From NCBI RefSeq assembly GCF_019459305.1, contig NZ_JAIBES010000121.1:1-49026 (forward strand): DNA of 49,026 nucleotides, read 5' to 3'. The notes under the pieces were generated by a model. That model had not been told where the DNA came from, did not search any database, and saw only the letters and a list, made by a program, of their open reading frames with translations. A program made the translations under genes and the position numbers. Positions 37,342 to 46,166 of this stretch are shown here, piece after piece; the stretch's first letter is position 1; every line of letters starts with the position of its first letter. Origin of the DNA: Sphingopyxis sp. (GTDB lineage: Bacteria; Pseudomonadota; Alphaproteobacteria; Sphingomonadales; Sphingomonadaceae).

Positions 37342-37384
37342 AATTTGAGATGGCCGCCGGCTCAAGTCCGGGAAGCAGACCAAA

Positions 37385-38443
37385 TCAAACCGCCGTTTCC
37401 TCCGCCGGGTCGTTTGCCGCGACTTCGCGCGCGATCGCTTTGGTGTGGACCAGAGATACGCGCGTTCCCGGCGTGGTATCCTTCACCGTGATCTCGGCGC
37501 CGAGCTGTTTGGCGAGCGCCTGGACGATGCGGGTGCCGAGGCCGGCTTGCGAATCCGCGCCGGTTTCGGGGATGCCGACGCCGTCGTCGCTGACCGACAG
37601 CGTCCAGTCGTCGCCCTGGGCCGCATAGCCGACGATGACATGGCCCTGGCGTCCTTCGGGGAAAGCATGCTTCAGCGAATTGATCACCAGTTCGGTGACG
37701 ACCAGCCCGATGCTGACCGACATGTCGCCGCCGACCGACACTGGGTCGACCGCGGTGGTCAGCGTCAGCTGTTCGCGGTCATATATCATCGACGCGCCGA
37801 TGCTGGCGCACAGCTGCGCCAGATAGGGTTCGAGCTCGACTGCGCTGCCATCCGAATGGGCAAGGTGGCGTTGCAGGGTCGCGATCGACATCACGCGTTG
37901 ATGCGCGTCGCTCAGATGCCCGCGCGCCTCTTTCGACTGCACCTTGCGCGCGCTCTGCATCAGGATGCTGGCGATGATCTGCAGGCTGTTGGCGACGCGG
38001 TGCTGCATTTCGTGGAGCAACGCGGCGTTGTCGAGGACCAGACTTTTCTGCCGCTTTTCACTCGCGCGCGCGTCGGTGACGTCGATGACGGTGACCAGCA
38101 TCCGCGTCTGCTGGCTGTCGCCATAGTCCAGCCGCTGCGCCTTGACGACGACGCAGCGCGTCGCCCCGGCGCTGGTGTCGATCTCCATCTCATACGCCTC
38201 GACCTCCGCCTGCCCCGACAGGGTTGCGTCGATCAGCGAGTGGAGCCGCGGCAGATCCCATTGCTGGTTGTCGAGCGCATAGATCGACTGGCCGGTGACG
38301 GTGTCGGGATCGATACTAAACGCGGCACAGAAACTGTCGCTCGCCGCGACGATCTCCAGCCGCTCGTCGAGCAGCAGCAGCGGCGCGTCGGACGCAAGCA
38401 CCACTGCCAGCCCAAGGGTGCGGCCCAGGTTGATCTGCGCCAT
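37385..38443 (-). CDS. PAS domain sensor histidine kinase, HisKA_2/HWE type (second copy)
   Basis: 352 residues from ATG 38443, cytoplasmic. A PAS-like domain (about 12-125, LLLLDERLEIVAASDSFCAAF) precedes the HisKA_2 box LLHEMQHRVANSLQIIASILM with phospho-acceptor H148. An HATPase_c domain follows with VVTELVINSLKHAFPEG and SDDGVGIPE. It is a distant relative of the kinase at 10037-11113, and like it has no adjacent response regulator. The ribosome site before the start is weak. It converges on uvrA, and its upstream region adjoins the IS3 cluster. Confidence 0.9.
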   Translation of the reverse strand: MAQINLGRTLGLAVVLASDAPLLLLDERLEIVAASDSFCAAFSIDPDTVTGQSIYALDNQQWDLPRLHSLIDATLSGQAEVEAYEMEIDTSAGATRCVVVKAQRLDYGDSQQTRMLVTVIDVTDARASEKRQKSLVLDNAALLHEMQHRVANSLQIIASILMQSARKVQSKEARGHLSDAHQRVMSIATLQRHLAHSDGSAVELEPYLAQLCASIGASMIYDREQLTLTTAVDPVSVGGDMSVSIGLVVTELVINSLKHAFPEGRQGHVIVGYAAQGDDWTLSVSDDGVGIPETGADSQAGLGTRIVQALAKQLGAEITVKDTTPGTRVSLVHTKAIAREVAANDPAEETAV

Positions 38444-38738
38444 ATCGGCGGCCTGCGGCCATGCCTTCCCGGTCGACCCGGACCGCGGAGCGCGGCCTTG
38501 TCGGCAACCTGTCGCGGGGGAAGCGAGTCGGCCCCATCGCCGACATTCACCCGTAAAGCCGGATGATAGCACGCGGGCGGGGCGCCGCGCGTATGAATTC
38601 GGCGGGCCGGCGGGCCGCCCCGTTGGCGCAAAATAACTCCAATCTTGTCATACTTGTCACTCCCTCAGCCTCCAAAGTTTCGAATGGGTATTATGATACC
38701 CGCCGCGCGAACCCCCTCGCCCCGCGCCCCGTCTCCAC
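38444..38738. other. Spacer between the kinase start and the IS3 cluster
   Basis: 295 bp. A GGGTATTATGATACCC palindrome lies at 38686-38701, and a TTGTCATACTTGTCACT direct repeat at about 38644-38660. No gene was recognised. Part of the original region upstream of pstS was probably lost or displaced when the IS elements arrived. Confidence 0.4.
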
Positions 38739-38818
38739 TGACCTGCACCCGGAATTCTGGACCGTTTCGAGCTGGAAAATTCCAGTTATGATCGGAGGGC
38801 CAGAATACGGAGGGTTTG

Positions 38819-39115
38819 ATGAAGAGATCGAAGTTTTCGGAGGCGCAGATTGCTTTCGTGCTCAAGCAGGCGGACGATGGGACGTCGGTCGGCGAGGTGT
38901 GTCGCAATGCCGGGATCAGCGAGGCGACGTACTACAACTGGCGCAAAAGATATGCCGGGTTGATGCCGTCGGAGATGAAGCGTCTGCGGCAGCTCGAGGA
39001 CGAGAACGCCAAGCTCAAACGTCTGGTGGCGGATCTCAGTCTGGACAAGGCGATGTTGCAGGATGTCGTCTCGCGGAGCCGCAGGCGGCCAAACGAAGTG
39101 CGGCCAACGCTCTGA
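38819..39115 (+). CDS. IS3-family transposase OrfA (element A)
   Basis: 98 residues from ATG 38819, with GGAGGG at 38809-38814. A HTH (about 5-45, FSEAQIAFVLKQADDGTSVGEVCRNAG) and a leucine-rich helix (EMKRLRQLEDENAKLKRLVADLSL) for dimerisation are typical of IS407-type OrfA. Its stop overlaps the orfB frame, as expected for a -1 frameshift product. Confidence 0.9.
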   Translation: MKRSKFSEAQIAFVLKQADDGTSVGEVCRNAGISEATYYNWRKRYAGLMPSEMKRLRQLEDENAKLKRLVADLSLDKAMLQDVVSRSRRRPNEVRPTL

Positions 39116-39948
39116 GGCCTGATCGGCGGCGCGAGCTGGTCGATAATGTTCGCAGCACATGGCCGGTCAGCATACGGCGAGCCTGCAGCGTGCTCCGGGC
39201 GGAACGATCCAGCTACCACTATCGTGGCAAGGGCACCGATCAGGCTGACCTCAAGCAACGGATCAAGGAGATCGCGGAGACGCGGGTACGGTATGGCTAT
39301 CGCCGTATCCATGTTCTGCTGCAACGCGAAGGCTGAGCGATCAACGGCAAGCGAGTTTACCGGCTTTACAGGGAGATGGGTCTGCAACTGCGCAAGAAGG
39401 CGCCGAAGCGACGGGTAAAGGCAAAGCTGAGTGAAGGCCGCTGTGCGGCCTCCCGCGTGAATGATGTATGGGCCATGGACTTCGTCCATGACCAGTTGGC
39501 GACAGGTCCGAAGCTGCGTGTTCTGACGGTCGTGGACACGTTCAGCCGCTACTCGCCGGCGGTGGTTCCGCGGTTCCGCTTCCGCGCTCCGAATGTGGTG
39601 GAAGTTCTGGAACGGGTCTGTGCTGAGGTCGGCTATCCAGCCTCAATCCGGGTCGATCAGGGCAGCAAGTTTATATCCCGCGAGCTGGATCTGGGGGCCT
39701 ACATGAAAGGAGTGACGCTCGACTTCTCAAGGCCTGGCAAGCCAACGGACAATGCGTTTATCGAGTTCTTCAACGGCAAGTTCCGGGCGGAATGCCTGAA
39801 CCAGCATTGGTTCATGAGCCTGGATGACGCGATCCGAAAATGCGAGGCTTGGTGTAGAGATTATAACGAAGTACGACCGCACAGCGCGATCGGTAACAAA
39901 CCGCCGATATCGCTCATGTTGGCATCAGCGGCACCTGGCCCGCCCTGA
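39112..39948 (+). pseudogene. IS3-family transposase OrfB (element A), nonsense mutation
   Basis: Continues in the -1 frame relative to orfA. The rve integrase core is recognisable: VWAMDFVHD (first Asp), VDQGSKFISRELD (second Asp; element B has VDNGSEF), and FIEFFNGKFRAECL (Glu). A TGA at 39334-39336 interrupts it after LLQREG where element B has W (RRDGWAV), so the Trp codon TGG has become TGA. No later start would rescue the protein. Confidence 0.9.
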
Positions 39949-39955
39949 TGCACGC

Positions 39956-40003
39956 TGCTCTGCCACCTGAATTCTGGACCAGTTGCGGTTAGAGTTTTCC
40001 GCC
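39956..40003. repeat. Left terminal inverted repeat of IS element B
   Basis: Begins TGCTCTGCCACCTGAATTCT and pairs with 41225-41272, differing at a single position (C at 40000, T in the right copy). Confidence 0.9.
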
Positions 40004-40036
40004 GTAGATATCCTTGGCTGGGCGAGGAGTTACGGC

Positions 40037-40333
40037 ATGAAGGCATCGAAGTTCACGGACGCGCAGAAGGCGTTCGTCATCAAGCAGGGCGAGGAGGGCA
40101 CGCCGGTTGCAGAAGTCTGTCGCAAGGCTGGGATCAGCCAGGCGACCTACTTCAACTGGAAGAAGAAATACGCGGGGCTAATGCCGTCGGAGATGCGGCG
40201 GCTGCGCGAGCTCGAGGATGAGAATGGGCGGCTCAAGAAGATCGTCGCGGACCTGACGCTTGACCGCGAGATGCTGCAGGATGTCCTCAAGCGGGGCCGC
40301 AGGCGGCCAAGCGAAGCGCGGCCAACGCTCTGA
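40037..40333 (+). CDS. IS3-family transposase OrfA (element B)
   Basis: 98 residues from ATG 40037, with GAGGAG at 40024-40029. HTH (FTDAQKAFVIKQGEEGTPVAEVCRKAG) plus leucine-zipper-like helix (EMRRLRELEDENGRLKKIVADLTL). Its stop codon overlaps the orfB frame, which suggests a -1 programmed frameshift giving the OrfAB transposase. Confidence 0.92.
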   Translation: MKASKFTDAQKAFVIKQGEEGTPVAEVCRKAGISQATYFNWKKKYAGLMPSEMRRLRELEDENGRLKKIVADLTLDREMLQDVLKRGRRRPSEARPTL

Positions 40334-41214
40334 GGCCGGATCGCAAGCGCGCGATTATCGACGCGGTTCGGCAGGACTGGCAGGTGACGATCCGCAGGGC
40401 GTGTGCCGCGCTGCACTTTGATCGATCAACCTATCACTACCAGTCCCGTCGCACCGATCCGGCCTTTCTGAAGAAGCGTATCAGGGAGATCTGCGAGACG
40501 CATGTCCGCTATGGCTACCGGCGGGTGTATTACATCCTCCGCCGCGATGGCTGGGCCGTGAACATGAAGAAGGTATACAGGCTTTACAGGGAGTTGGGCT
40601 TGCAGCTGCGTGATAAAACGCCCAAGCGCCGTGTGAAAGCGAAGCTGCGGGAGGATCGTGCACCAGCGATCCGTCCGAATGATGTATGGGCGATGGACTT
40701 CGTGCACGATCAGTTGGCGACTGGTCGGAAGCTGCGCATTCTGACAGTGGTCGACACGTTCTCGCGGCTATCGCCCGTGGTCGATCCTCGGTTCAGCTAT
40801 CGCGGTGAAGATGTGGTCGCCACGCTGGAACGGGCATGCAGGGAGATCGGTTATCCGAAGATGATCCGGGTGGACAATGGCAGCGAATTTATATCGCGGG
40901 ACATGGATCTGTGGGCTTACCAACGCGGCGTGATCCTCGACTTCTCCCGCCCTGGTAAGCCCACAGACAACGCGTTCATCGAAGCCTTCAACAGCAAACT
41001 GCGGAGCGAATGCCTGAACGCGCACTGGTTCCTGTCACTGCAAGACGCTTGCGAAAAGCTGGAGGCTTGGCGTAGACACTACAACGAAGAGCGACCGCAC
41101 AGCGCGATCGGGAATATCCCCCCGATACGGCTGGCAAACTCAGCCGGTGCAACCAGCCCACCGGATGTGAGTAAGGCGGAAAACTCTAGACCCGCGTGGT
41201 CCAAGGTTGGGTAG
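40330..41214 (+). CDS. IS3-family transposase OrfB (element B)
   Basis: The -1 frame is open from about 40330 to 41214; the first conventional start inside is GTG 40384. The integrase DDE core is complete: VWAMDFVHDQLATG, IRVDNGSEFISRD, and NAFIEAFNSKLRSECLNAHWF, with HYNEERPHSAIGNIPP typical of the IS407 group. The C-terminal residues are encoded in the inner copy of the right end. Both OrfA and OrfB look functional, so this element is probably transposition competent. Confidence 0.92.
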   Translation: MRPDRKRAIIDAVRQDWQVTIRRACAALHFDRSTYHYQSRRTDPAFLKKRIREICETHVRYGYRRVYYILRRDGWAVNMKKVYRLYRELGLQLRDKTPKRRVKAKLREDRAPAIRPNDVWAMDFVHDQLATGRKLRILTVVDTFSRLSPVVDPRFSYRGEDVVATLERACREIGYPKMIRVDNGSEFISRDMDLWAYQRGVILDFSRPGKPTDNAFIEAFNSKLRSECLNAHWFLSLQDACEKLEAWRRHYNEERPHSAIGNIPPIRLANSAGATSPPDVSKAENSRPAWSKVG

Positions 41215-41224
41215 CAGTGCATAC

Positions 41225-41272
41225 GGCAGAAAACTCTAACCGCAACTGGTCCAGAATTCAGGTGGCAGAGCA
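41225..41272. repeat. Right terminal inverted repeat of IS element B
   Basis: Reverse complement of 39956-40003 with one mismatch. A degenerate second copy precedes it at 41175-41221. Confidence 0.9.
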
Positions 41273-41305
41273 CACTGCCGAAGATAGCGCGCTCCTCGGA
41301 TTTCA

Positions 41306-41345
41306 ATGACACTTCCATGACATTCACTGTCACAAACACGTCACA
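41306..41345. promoter_or_regulatory. Pho box upstream of pstS
   Basis: Two ATGACA half-sites (41306-41311, 41317-41322; 11-bp spacing, TGTCAT on the minus strand) and two GTCAC-type half-sites (TGTCAC 41328-41333 and CGTCAC 41339-41344; 11-bp spacing on the plus strand). This is the direct-repeat layout of the PhoB operator. The plus-strand pair faces pstS. Confidence 0.8.
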
Positions 41346-41427
41346 CAAAACCCCCAAATGGCGCTCAGCGAGTCGCCGCGGGGGTGGTGGCTTGGTTCGG
41401 TAACGACCCCCATCAACAGGATTTTCC

Positions 41428-42489
41428 ATGGCTCAGAAATTCTCGCCCCGCACCCTTGGCGTCGTTGGCGCCGCCGTGTGCGCGCTGGCGCTTTCCGCCT
41501 GTCAGGATCAGGCTTCGTCGGGTGGCGCCGCGCGCGATTATATCAGCGCGGTCGGTTCGTCGACGGTCTATCCCTTTGCCACCGCGGTCGGTGAGAAATT
41601 CGCCGAAGCGACGGGCAACAAGACGCCTAAGATCGACAGCACCGGCACCGGTGGCGGTTTTGAGCGCTTTTGTTCGGGCGTCGGCGGCGACACTCCCGAC
41701 ATCGCCAACGCTTCGCGCCGGATTAAGAAAAAGGAATTCGACAGCTGCGTCGCCAATGGCGTCAAGGATATCGTCGAAGTCCAGATTGGCATCGACGGCA
41801 TCGCGCTGGGCGAAGCGACGCGCGGCCCCGGCTTCAAGCTGACCGAAGAAGATATCTATAAGGCGCTGGCCGCAAACCCCTATGGCAAATCCAACACCGC
41901 CAAAACGTGGAAAGACGTCAACCCGGCGCTTCCCGCGGTCGCCATTTCGGTGTTCGGCCCGCCGTCGACCAGTGGTACCTATGACGCGTTCAAGGAGCTG
42001 ATCCTGGGCCGCGGTTGCGATGCGAACCCCGAGATGAAGGCGCTGAAGGACAGCGACAAGGACAAGCATGAAGCGACCTGTACCGCGCTGCGCGGTGCGC
42101 CCTTCTATGTCGAGCAGGGCGAGAATGATAACCTCATCATCTCGAAGCTCGACAAGAACCCGACCAGCCTGGGCATTTTTGGCTTCAGCTATCTCGATGC
42201 GAACAAGGGCAAGATCAAGGCGGTGCCGATCCAGGGCGTTTCACCGACCTATGCCGCGATCGCCGACGGCAGCTATCCGGGATCGCGCCCGCTGTTCATC
42301 TATATCAAGAAGGCGCATGTCGGCGTCGTCCCCGGTCTCGCCGAATTTGTCGCCGAGTTCCTGAAGGGCGCGGGCGACGGCGGTTACCTGAACAGCAAGG
42401 GCCTGATCGTGTCGCCCAAGCCGATCGCGAACGCCGCGGCGGCGAACGGCACCGGCATGACCGCGCTGAACGGTGCCGAGCTGAAGTAA
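41428..42489 (+). CDS. pstS: Phosphate ABC transporter substrate-binding protein
   Basis: 353 residues. A lipoprotein signal with lipobox ALSAC (C at about 25) anchors it at the periplasmic face. The phosphate-binding features are GSSTVYPFATAV near the start, STGTGGGFERFC, PDIANASRRIKKKE, and FGPPSTSGTYDAF. It captures phosphate for PstCAB. AGG at 41418-41420 serves ATG 41428. A Pho box lies 83-122 bp upstream, so PhoB activation under phosphate limitation is expected. A strong terminator follows, giving more PstS than downstream proteins. IS element B sits just upstream of its control region. Confidence 0.97.
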   Translation: MAQKFSPRTLGVVGAAVCALALSACQDQASSGGAARDYISAVGSSTVYPFATAVGEKFAEATGNKTPKIDSTGTGGGFERFCSGVGGDTPDIANASRRIKKKEFDSCVANGVKDIVEVQIGIDGIALGEATRGPGFKLTEEDIYKALAANPYGKSNTAKTWKDVNPALPAVAISVFGPPSTSGTYDAFKELILGRGCDANPEMKALKDSDKDKHEATCTALRGAPFYVEQGENDNLIISKLDKNPTSLGIFGFSYLDANKGKIKAVPIQGVSPTYAAIADGSYPGSRPLFIYIKKAHVGVVPGLAEFVAEFLKGAGDGGYLNSKGLIVSPKPIANAAAANGTGMTALNGAELK

Positions 42490-42502
42490 GTTTCCCCCCG
42501 CT

Positions 42503-42546
42503 GGTGACCGGGGCGGGTTTCGGCCTGCGCCGGTCACCGGTTTTTT
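42503..42546 (+). terminator. Intrinsic terminator/attenuator after pstS
   Basis: A perfect 9-bp stem GGTGACCGG (42503-42511) / CCGGTCACC (42530-42538), then GG and T6 (42541-42546). It would end most transcripts after pstS, with read-through to pstC. Confidence 0.85.
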
Positions 42547-42581
42547 GGACCCGCCTACCCCCGTTGGCCCGGCCTCTCTTC

Positions 42582-42661
42582 CCGTTCGCATCGAGCGAAG
42601 TCGAGATGCCCCGAAGGACTGCATGACCGATGGGTGTCTCGACATCGCTCGACACGAACGG
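42582..42661. repeat. Palindromic repeat (GTTCG..TCGAGCGA family) between pstS and pstC
   Basis: Arms of about 30 bp (42582-42611 and 42632-42661) are reverse complements with roughly five mismatches: CCGTTCGCATCGAGCGAAGT on the left and the corresponding CTCGACATCGCTCGACACGA on the right. The same tip motif occurs at 37325-37341. Together with the terminator it lengthens the pstS-pstC spacer to 241 bp. Confidence 0.75.
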
Positions 42662-42730
42662 CCATATGGGTTCAAGACGAACGGAAGTTGGGCGCTCGAT
42701 GCAAAACGAAAAACTGGGAATCACTGAAAC

Positions 42731-44107
42731 GTGACCTTCAACGCCGCCGCCCTGTTACTCCTGATCGCGGGCCTCGCGCTGATCGGCTGGATTGCCGGTC
42801 GGCAGCGGTCGAACCTGCTGGCGGGGCGCGCGGGGACCAAGCTGCATTCGCGGCCGCAATATCATGGCTGGTACGTCGCCCTGTGGCTGTTCGCGCCCGC
42901 GGCGATGTTCCTGGCCGTCTGGTCGTCGGTGTCGCCGGGGCTGATCACCAACGAGGTTTTGACCGACGAGGCGGCGCAGTCGCTGCCGTCGTTCGGTTTC
43001 GAGCGCGGCGCCATCTTGTCCGATGCGCGCAGCGTGGCGCTAGGCAGGCAGGACGCGGTGCGGCTGCCCGCCGCGGCGCCGCTGGTCCAACCCTATGCCG
43101 ACGCGGCGCATAAATATGCGTGGATTGGCATTGCGGCGATGCTGGCGCTGGCACTGGCGGGCGGACTCTATGCCTTCACGCGCATCAAACCCGATTTCCG
43201 GGCGCGGACGCGGGTCGAGCGCACGGTGATGGCGTTCCTGCTGCTCGCGTCACTCGTCGCGATCCTGACCACCTTTGGCATCGTGTTGTCGCTGCTGTTC
43301 GAATCGATCCGCTTTTTCCAGCTGGTATCGCCGATGGAGCTGTTGTTCGGGACCAACTGGGCACCGCAGAGCGGGGCACCGGTCGACGATACGTTCGGCG
43401 GCATCCCCTTGTTCTGGGGCACCGTGCTGATCGGCGCGATCATCGCGATGATCGTCGCGATCCCGATCGGGATGATGACCGCGGTGTATCTGACCCAATA
43501 TGCCGCGCCGGTGGTGCGCCGCTGGGTCAAGCCTATGCTGGAGATCCTCGCCGGGGTGCCGACCGTCGTATATGGCTATTTCGCCGCGCTGACCGTCGCC
43601 CCAGCCCTGCGCGAATTTGCGGTGATGCTGGGCATCCCCAACGCGTCGACCGAAAGCGCGCTGGCGGCGGGCATCGTGATGGGGGTGATGATCATCCCCT
43701 TCGTCTCCTCGATGGCCGACGACAGCATCAACGCGGTGCCGCAGGCGATGCGCGACGGATCGCTGGCGCTGGGCGCGACGCCGAACGAGACGATCCGTCA
43801 GGTGCTGATCCCCGCCGCCTTGCCCGGCGTGATGGGCGGCATCCTGCTCGCGGTCAGCCGCGCGATCGGCGAGACGATGATCGTGGTGATGGCCGCCGGC
43901 CTGTCGGCGAACCTGACCGCCAACCCCTTTGCCAGCGTCACCACGGTGACCGCGCAGATCGTCAAGCTGCTGACCGGCGACCAGGAATTCGACAGCGCCA
44001 AGACGCTCGCCGCCTTTGCGCTGGGGCTGGTGCTGTTCGTCGTGACCCTGCTGCTCAACATCGCCGCGCTGAGGATCGTGAAGAAGTATCGCGAAGCTTA
44101 TGAATAA
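42731..44107 (+). CDS. pstC: Phosphate ABC transporter permease
   Basis: 458 residues from GTG 42731. About eight membrane segments. An N-terminal extension with two helices (about 5-25 and 45-65) and a periplasmic loop (GLITNEVLTDEAAQSLPSFG) precedes the core, as in alphaproteobacterial PstC. The permease core contains the EAA-type loop (DGSLALGATPNETIRQVLIPAALPGVMGGI) that docks PstB. It forms the inner-membrane channel with PstA. It overlaps pstA by 8 bp. Confidence 0.95.
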   Translation: MTFNAAALLLLIAGLALIGWIAGRQRSNLLAGRAGTKLHSRPQYHGWYVALWLFAPAAMFLAVWSSVSPGLITNEVLTDEAAQSLPSFGFERGAILSDARSVALGRQDAVRLPAAAPLVQPYADAAHKYAWIGIAAMLALALAGGLYAFTRIKPDFRARTRVERTVMAFLLLASLVAILTTFGIVLSLLFESIRFFQLVSPMELLFGTNWAPQSGAPVDDTFGGIPLFWGTVLIGAIIAMIVAIPIGMMTAVYLTQYAAPVVRRWVKPMLEILAGVPTVVYGYFAALTVAPALREFAVMLGIPNASTESALAAGIVMGVMIIPFVSSMADDSINAVPQAMRDGSLALGATPNETIRQVLIPAALPGVMGGILLAVSRAIGETMIVVMAAGLSANLTANPFASVTTVTAQIVKLLTGDQEFDSAKTLAAFALGLVLFVVTLLLNIAALRIVKKYREAYE

Positions 44108-45356
44108 GCCCACCAATCCCACCGACTGGAAAGGCGCGGCGATGCAGAAACGCATCGCGGGCCGCTACGCCGCCGAACGCCGCTTCAAGTTCATCGGGCT
44201 GGGCGCGGTGCTGCTGTCGGGCGCGTTCCTGGCGTTCCTGCTGTTCGTGATGGTCGGCAACGGCGCGCGCGGCTTTACCTATACCAATGTCGCGGTGCCG
44301 ATCGATTTCAAGGCGATGCCGCTGACGATCGATAAGGCGCGGCTGGGCGACGCCGATGCCGACCAAGTGATCGCGAGCGCGGGGCTGGCTGACATCGTCG
44401 CCTTTGCCGCCGACGAGGCGCTGGGCGACGGCGGGTCCGAGCTGATTTCGGAAAATGCGTGGAAGGAAGTGCGCAGCGCGATCAAGGACGATCCCGAATT
44501 GCTCGACGGCAAGACGGTGTTCGAGCTGCCAACCGCGAGCGCGGTCGACATGGCAGCGAAGGACGGCGCGGCGGGCGCGCTGGGGGCGCAGGTCGATGCG
44601 CTGGAGCGGGACGGCAAGCTGTCGACCGGCATCCACTGGCCGTTCTTCAAGAATGCCGACGCGACCGATCCCGCGGTCGCGGGAATCTGGGGCGCGCTGA
44701 AAGGATCGCTGCTGACGATCTTCATCGCCTTCCTGATCGCATTCCCGACCGGGGTGCTCGCGGCGCTGTATCTGGAAGAATATGCGGCGAAGAACCGTTG
44801 GACCGACCTGATCGAGGTGTCGATCAACAATCTGGCCGCGGTGCCGTCGATCATCTTTGGCCTGCTCGCGCTGGCGGTGTTCATCAACTGGTTCGGTATC
44901 TGTCAGGCGAGCCCGCTGGTGGGCGGCTTGACCTTGGCGTTGATGACGATGCCGGTGATCGTGATCGCCAGCCGTAACGCGATCAAATCGGTGCCGCCGT
45001 CGATCCGCGACGCGGCGCTGGGCGTCGGCGCCAGCCCGGTGCAGGTGGTGTTCCACCATGTGTTGCCGCTTGCGCTGCCCGGCATCCTGACCGGCACGAT
45101 CATCGGCATGGCGCGCGCGCTGGGCGAAACCGCGCCGCTGCTGCTGATCGGCATGCGCGCCTTTATCGGCGACGTGCCGGGTGGTATCTGTTCGCCCTCG
45201 ACCGTGCTGCCGATGCAGATATTCCTCTGGTCGGACGAAGTCGACCGGGGCTTTGTCGAGAAAACCTCCGCCGCGATCATCGTGCTGCTTGTCGTGCTGC
45301 TGTCGATGAACGCCTTTGCGATCTATCTTCGCAACAAATTCGAACAACGCTGGTGA
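44100..45356 (+). CDS. pstA: Phosphate ABC transporter permease
   Basis: 418 residues from ATG 44100, overlapping pstC by 8 bp. One N-terminal membrane segment, then a large periplasmic domain of the DUF3333 type (about 60-180), and then the permease core with the loop [30 protein letters not shown]. Pairs with PstC. The last bases overlap the pstB start (GTGA). Confidence 0.95.
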   Translation: MNKPTNPTDWKGAAMQKRIAGRYAAERRFKFIGLGAVLLSGAFLAFLLFVMVGNGARGFTYTNVAVPIDFKAMPLTIDKARLGDADADQVIASAGLADIVAFAADEALGDGGSELISENAWKEVRSAIKDDPELLDGKTVFELPTASAVDMAAKDGAAGALGAQVDALERDGKLSTGIHWPFFKNADATDPAVAGIWGALKGSLLTIFIAFLIAFPTGVLAALYLEEYAAKNRWTDLIEVSINNLAAVPSIIFGLLALAVFINWFGICQASPLVGGLTLALMTMPVIVIASRNAIKSVPPSIRDAALGVGASPVQVVFHHVLPLALPGILTGTIIGMARALGETAPLLLIGMRAFIGDVPGGICSPSTVLPMQIFLWSDEVDRGFVEKTSAAIIVLLVVLLSMNAFAIYLRNKFEQRW

Positions 45357-46141
45357 ATATGACCCACGAAGATTTGACCATCATCGATCCCAAGATGCGG
45401 GCGCAGGGCGTCGACGTGTTTTACGGCGACAAACAGGCGATCAACAATGTGTCGATCGACGTCGGCACCGACCTGGTCACCGCGTTCATCGGCCCGTCGG
45501 GCTGCGGCAAGTCGACCTTTCTACGCTCGCTCAACCGCATGAACGACACCGTCGCGAGCGCCAAGGTAACGGGGCGGATCGAACTCGACGGCGAGGATAT
45601 CTACGCGCCATCGATGGACGTGGTGCAGCTGCGCGCGCGCGTCGGGATGGTGTTCCAGAAACCGAACCCCTTCCCCAAGTCGATTTACGACAATGTCGGT
45701 TATGGCCCGCGCATCCACGGCCTCGCGCCCAGCAAGGCCGACCTCGACGTCATCGTCGAGCGCGCGCTGGTCCGCGCCGGGCTGTGGGACGAGGTCAAGG
45801 ACCGCCTCCTCGAAAGCGGCACCGCCTTGTCGGGCGGGCAGCAGCAGCGCCTGTGCATCGCGCGCGCGATCGCGGTCGATCCCGAAGTGATCCTGATGGA
45901 CGAGCCCTGCTCGGCGCTCGACCCGATCGCGACGGCGAAGATCGAAGAGCTGATCCACGAACTGCGCGGTAAATTCGCGATCGTGATCGTCACGCATAAC
46001 ATGCAGCAGGCGGCCCGCGTGTCGCAGCGCACCGCCTTTTTCCACCTCGGGACGCTGGTCGAATATGGCAAGACCACCGACATCTTCACCAACCCGAAGC
46101 AGGAACGCACCAAAGACTATATCACCGGCCGCTACGGTTGA
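45353..46141 (+). CDS. pstB: Phosphate ABC transporter ATP-binding protein
   Basis: 262 residues from GTG 45353, which overlaps the pstA stop; ATG 45359 is a possible alternative. ABC motifs: Walker [22 protein letters not shown]-loop [17 protein letters not shown] (typical of PstB), signature [14 protein letters not shown], Walker [14 protein letters not shown], and the H-loop [13 protein letters not shown]. It powers phosphate uptake through PstCA at the cytoplasmic face. Confidence 0.98.
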   Translation: MNMTHEDLTIIDPKMRAQGVDVFYGDKQAINNVSIDVGTDLVTAFIGPSGCGKSTFLRSLNRMNDTVASAKVTGRIELDGEDIYAPSMDVVQLRARVGMVFQKPNPFPKSIYDNVGYGPRIHGLAPSKADLDVIVERALVRAGLWDEVKDRLLESGTALSGGQQQRLCIARAIAVDPEVILMDEPCSALDPIATAKIEELIHELRGKFAIVIVTHNMQQAARVSQRTAFFHLGTLVEYGKTTDIFTNPKQERTKDYITGRYG

Positions 46142-46166
46142 TCCGTAGCCGCGAAAGGACAGAACG

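Larger units (their letters stand above)
38739..39955 (+). mobile_element. IS3-family (IS407-like) element A, truncated on the right
   Basis: The left end carries TGACCTGCACCCGGAATTCTGG from 38739, sharing GAATTCTGGACC with element B. orfA and orfB follow in the -1 overlapping arrangement of IS3 elements. No matching right end is found before element B begins at 39956 or after B, so the right terminus has been lost. With the nonsense codon in orfB the element is dead. Confidence 0.8.
39956..41272 (+). mobile_element. IS3-family (IS407-like) element B, apparently intact
   Basis: 1317 bp with 48-bp terminal inverted repeats (39956-40003 and 41225-41272) matching at 47 of 48 positions. A second, degenerate copy of the right end is present at 41175-41221 (starts GGCGGAAAACTCTAGACC), just inside the outer one, and the orfB stop lies within it. 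No target duplication is visible. Its right end is 34 bp from the first Pho box half-site of pstS. Confidence 0.88.

Noticed and set aside
38644..38660. TTGTCATACTTGTCACT as a possible Pho box
   Set aside because: The half-site spacing is 9 bp, not the 11 bp of Pho boxes, and the adjacent gene is not a phosphate gene. The real Pho box is at 41306-41345.
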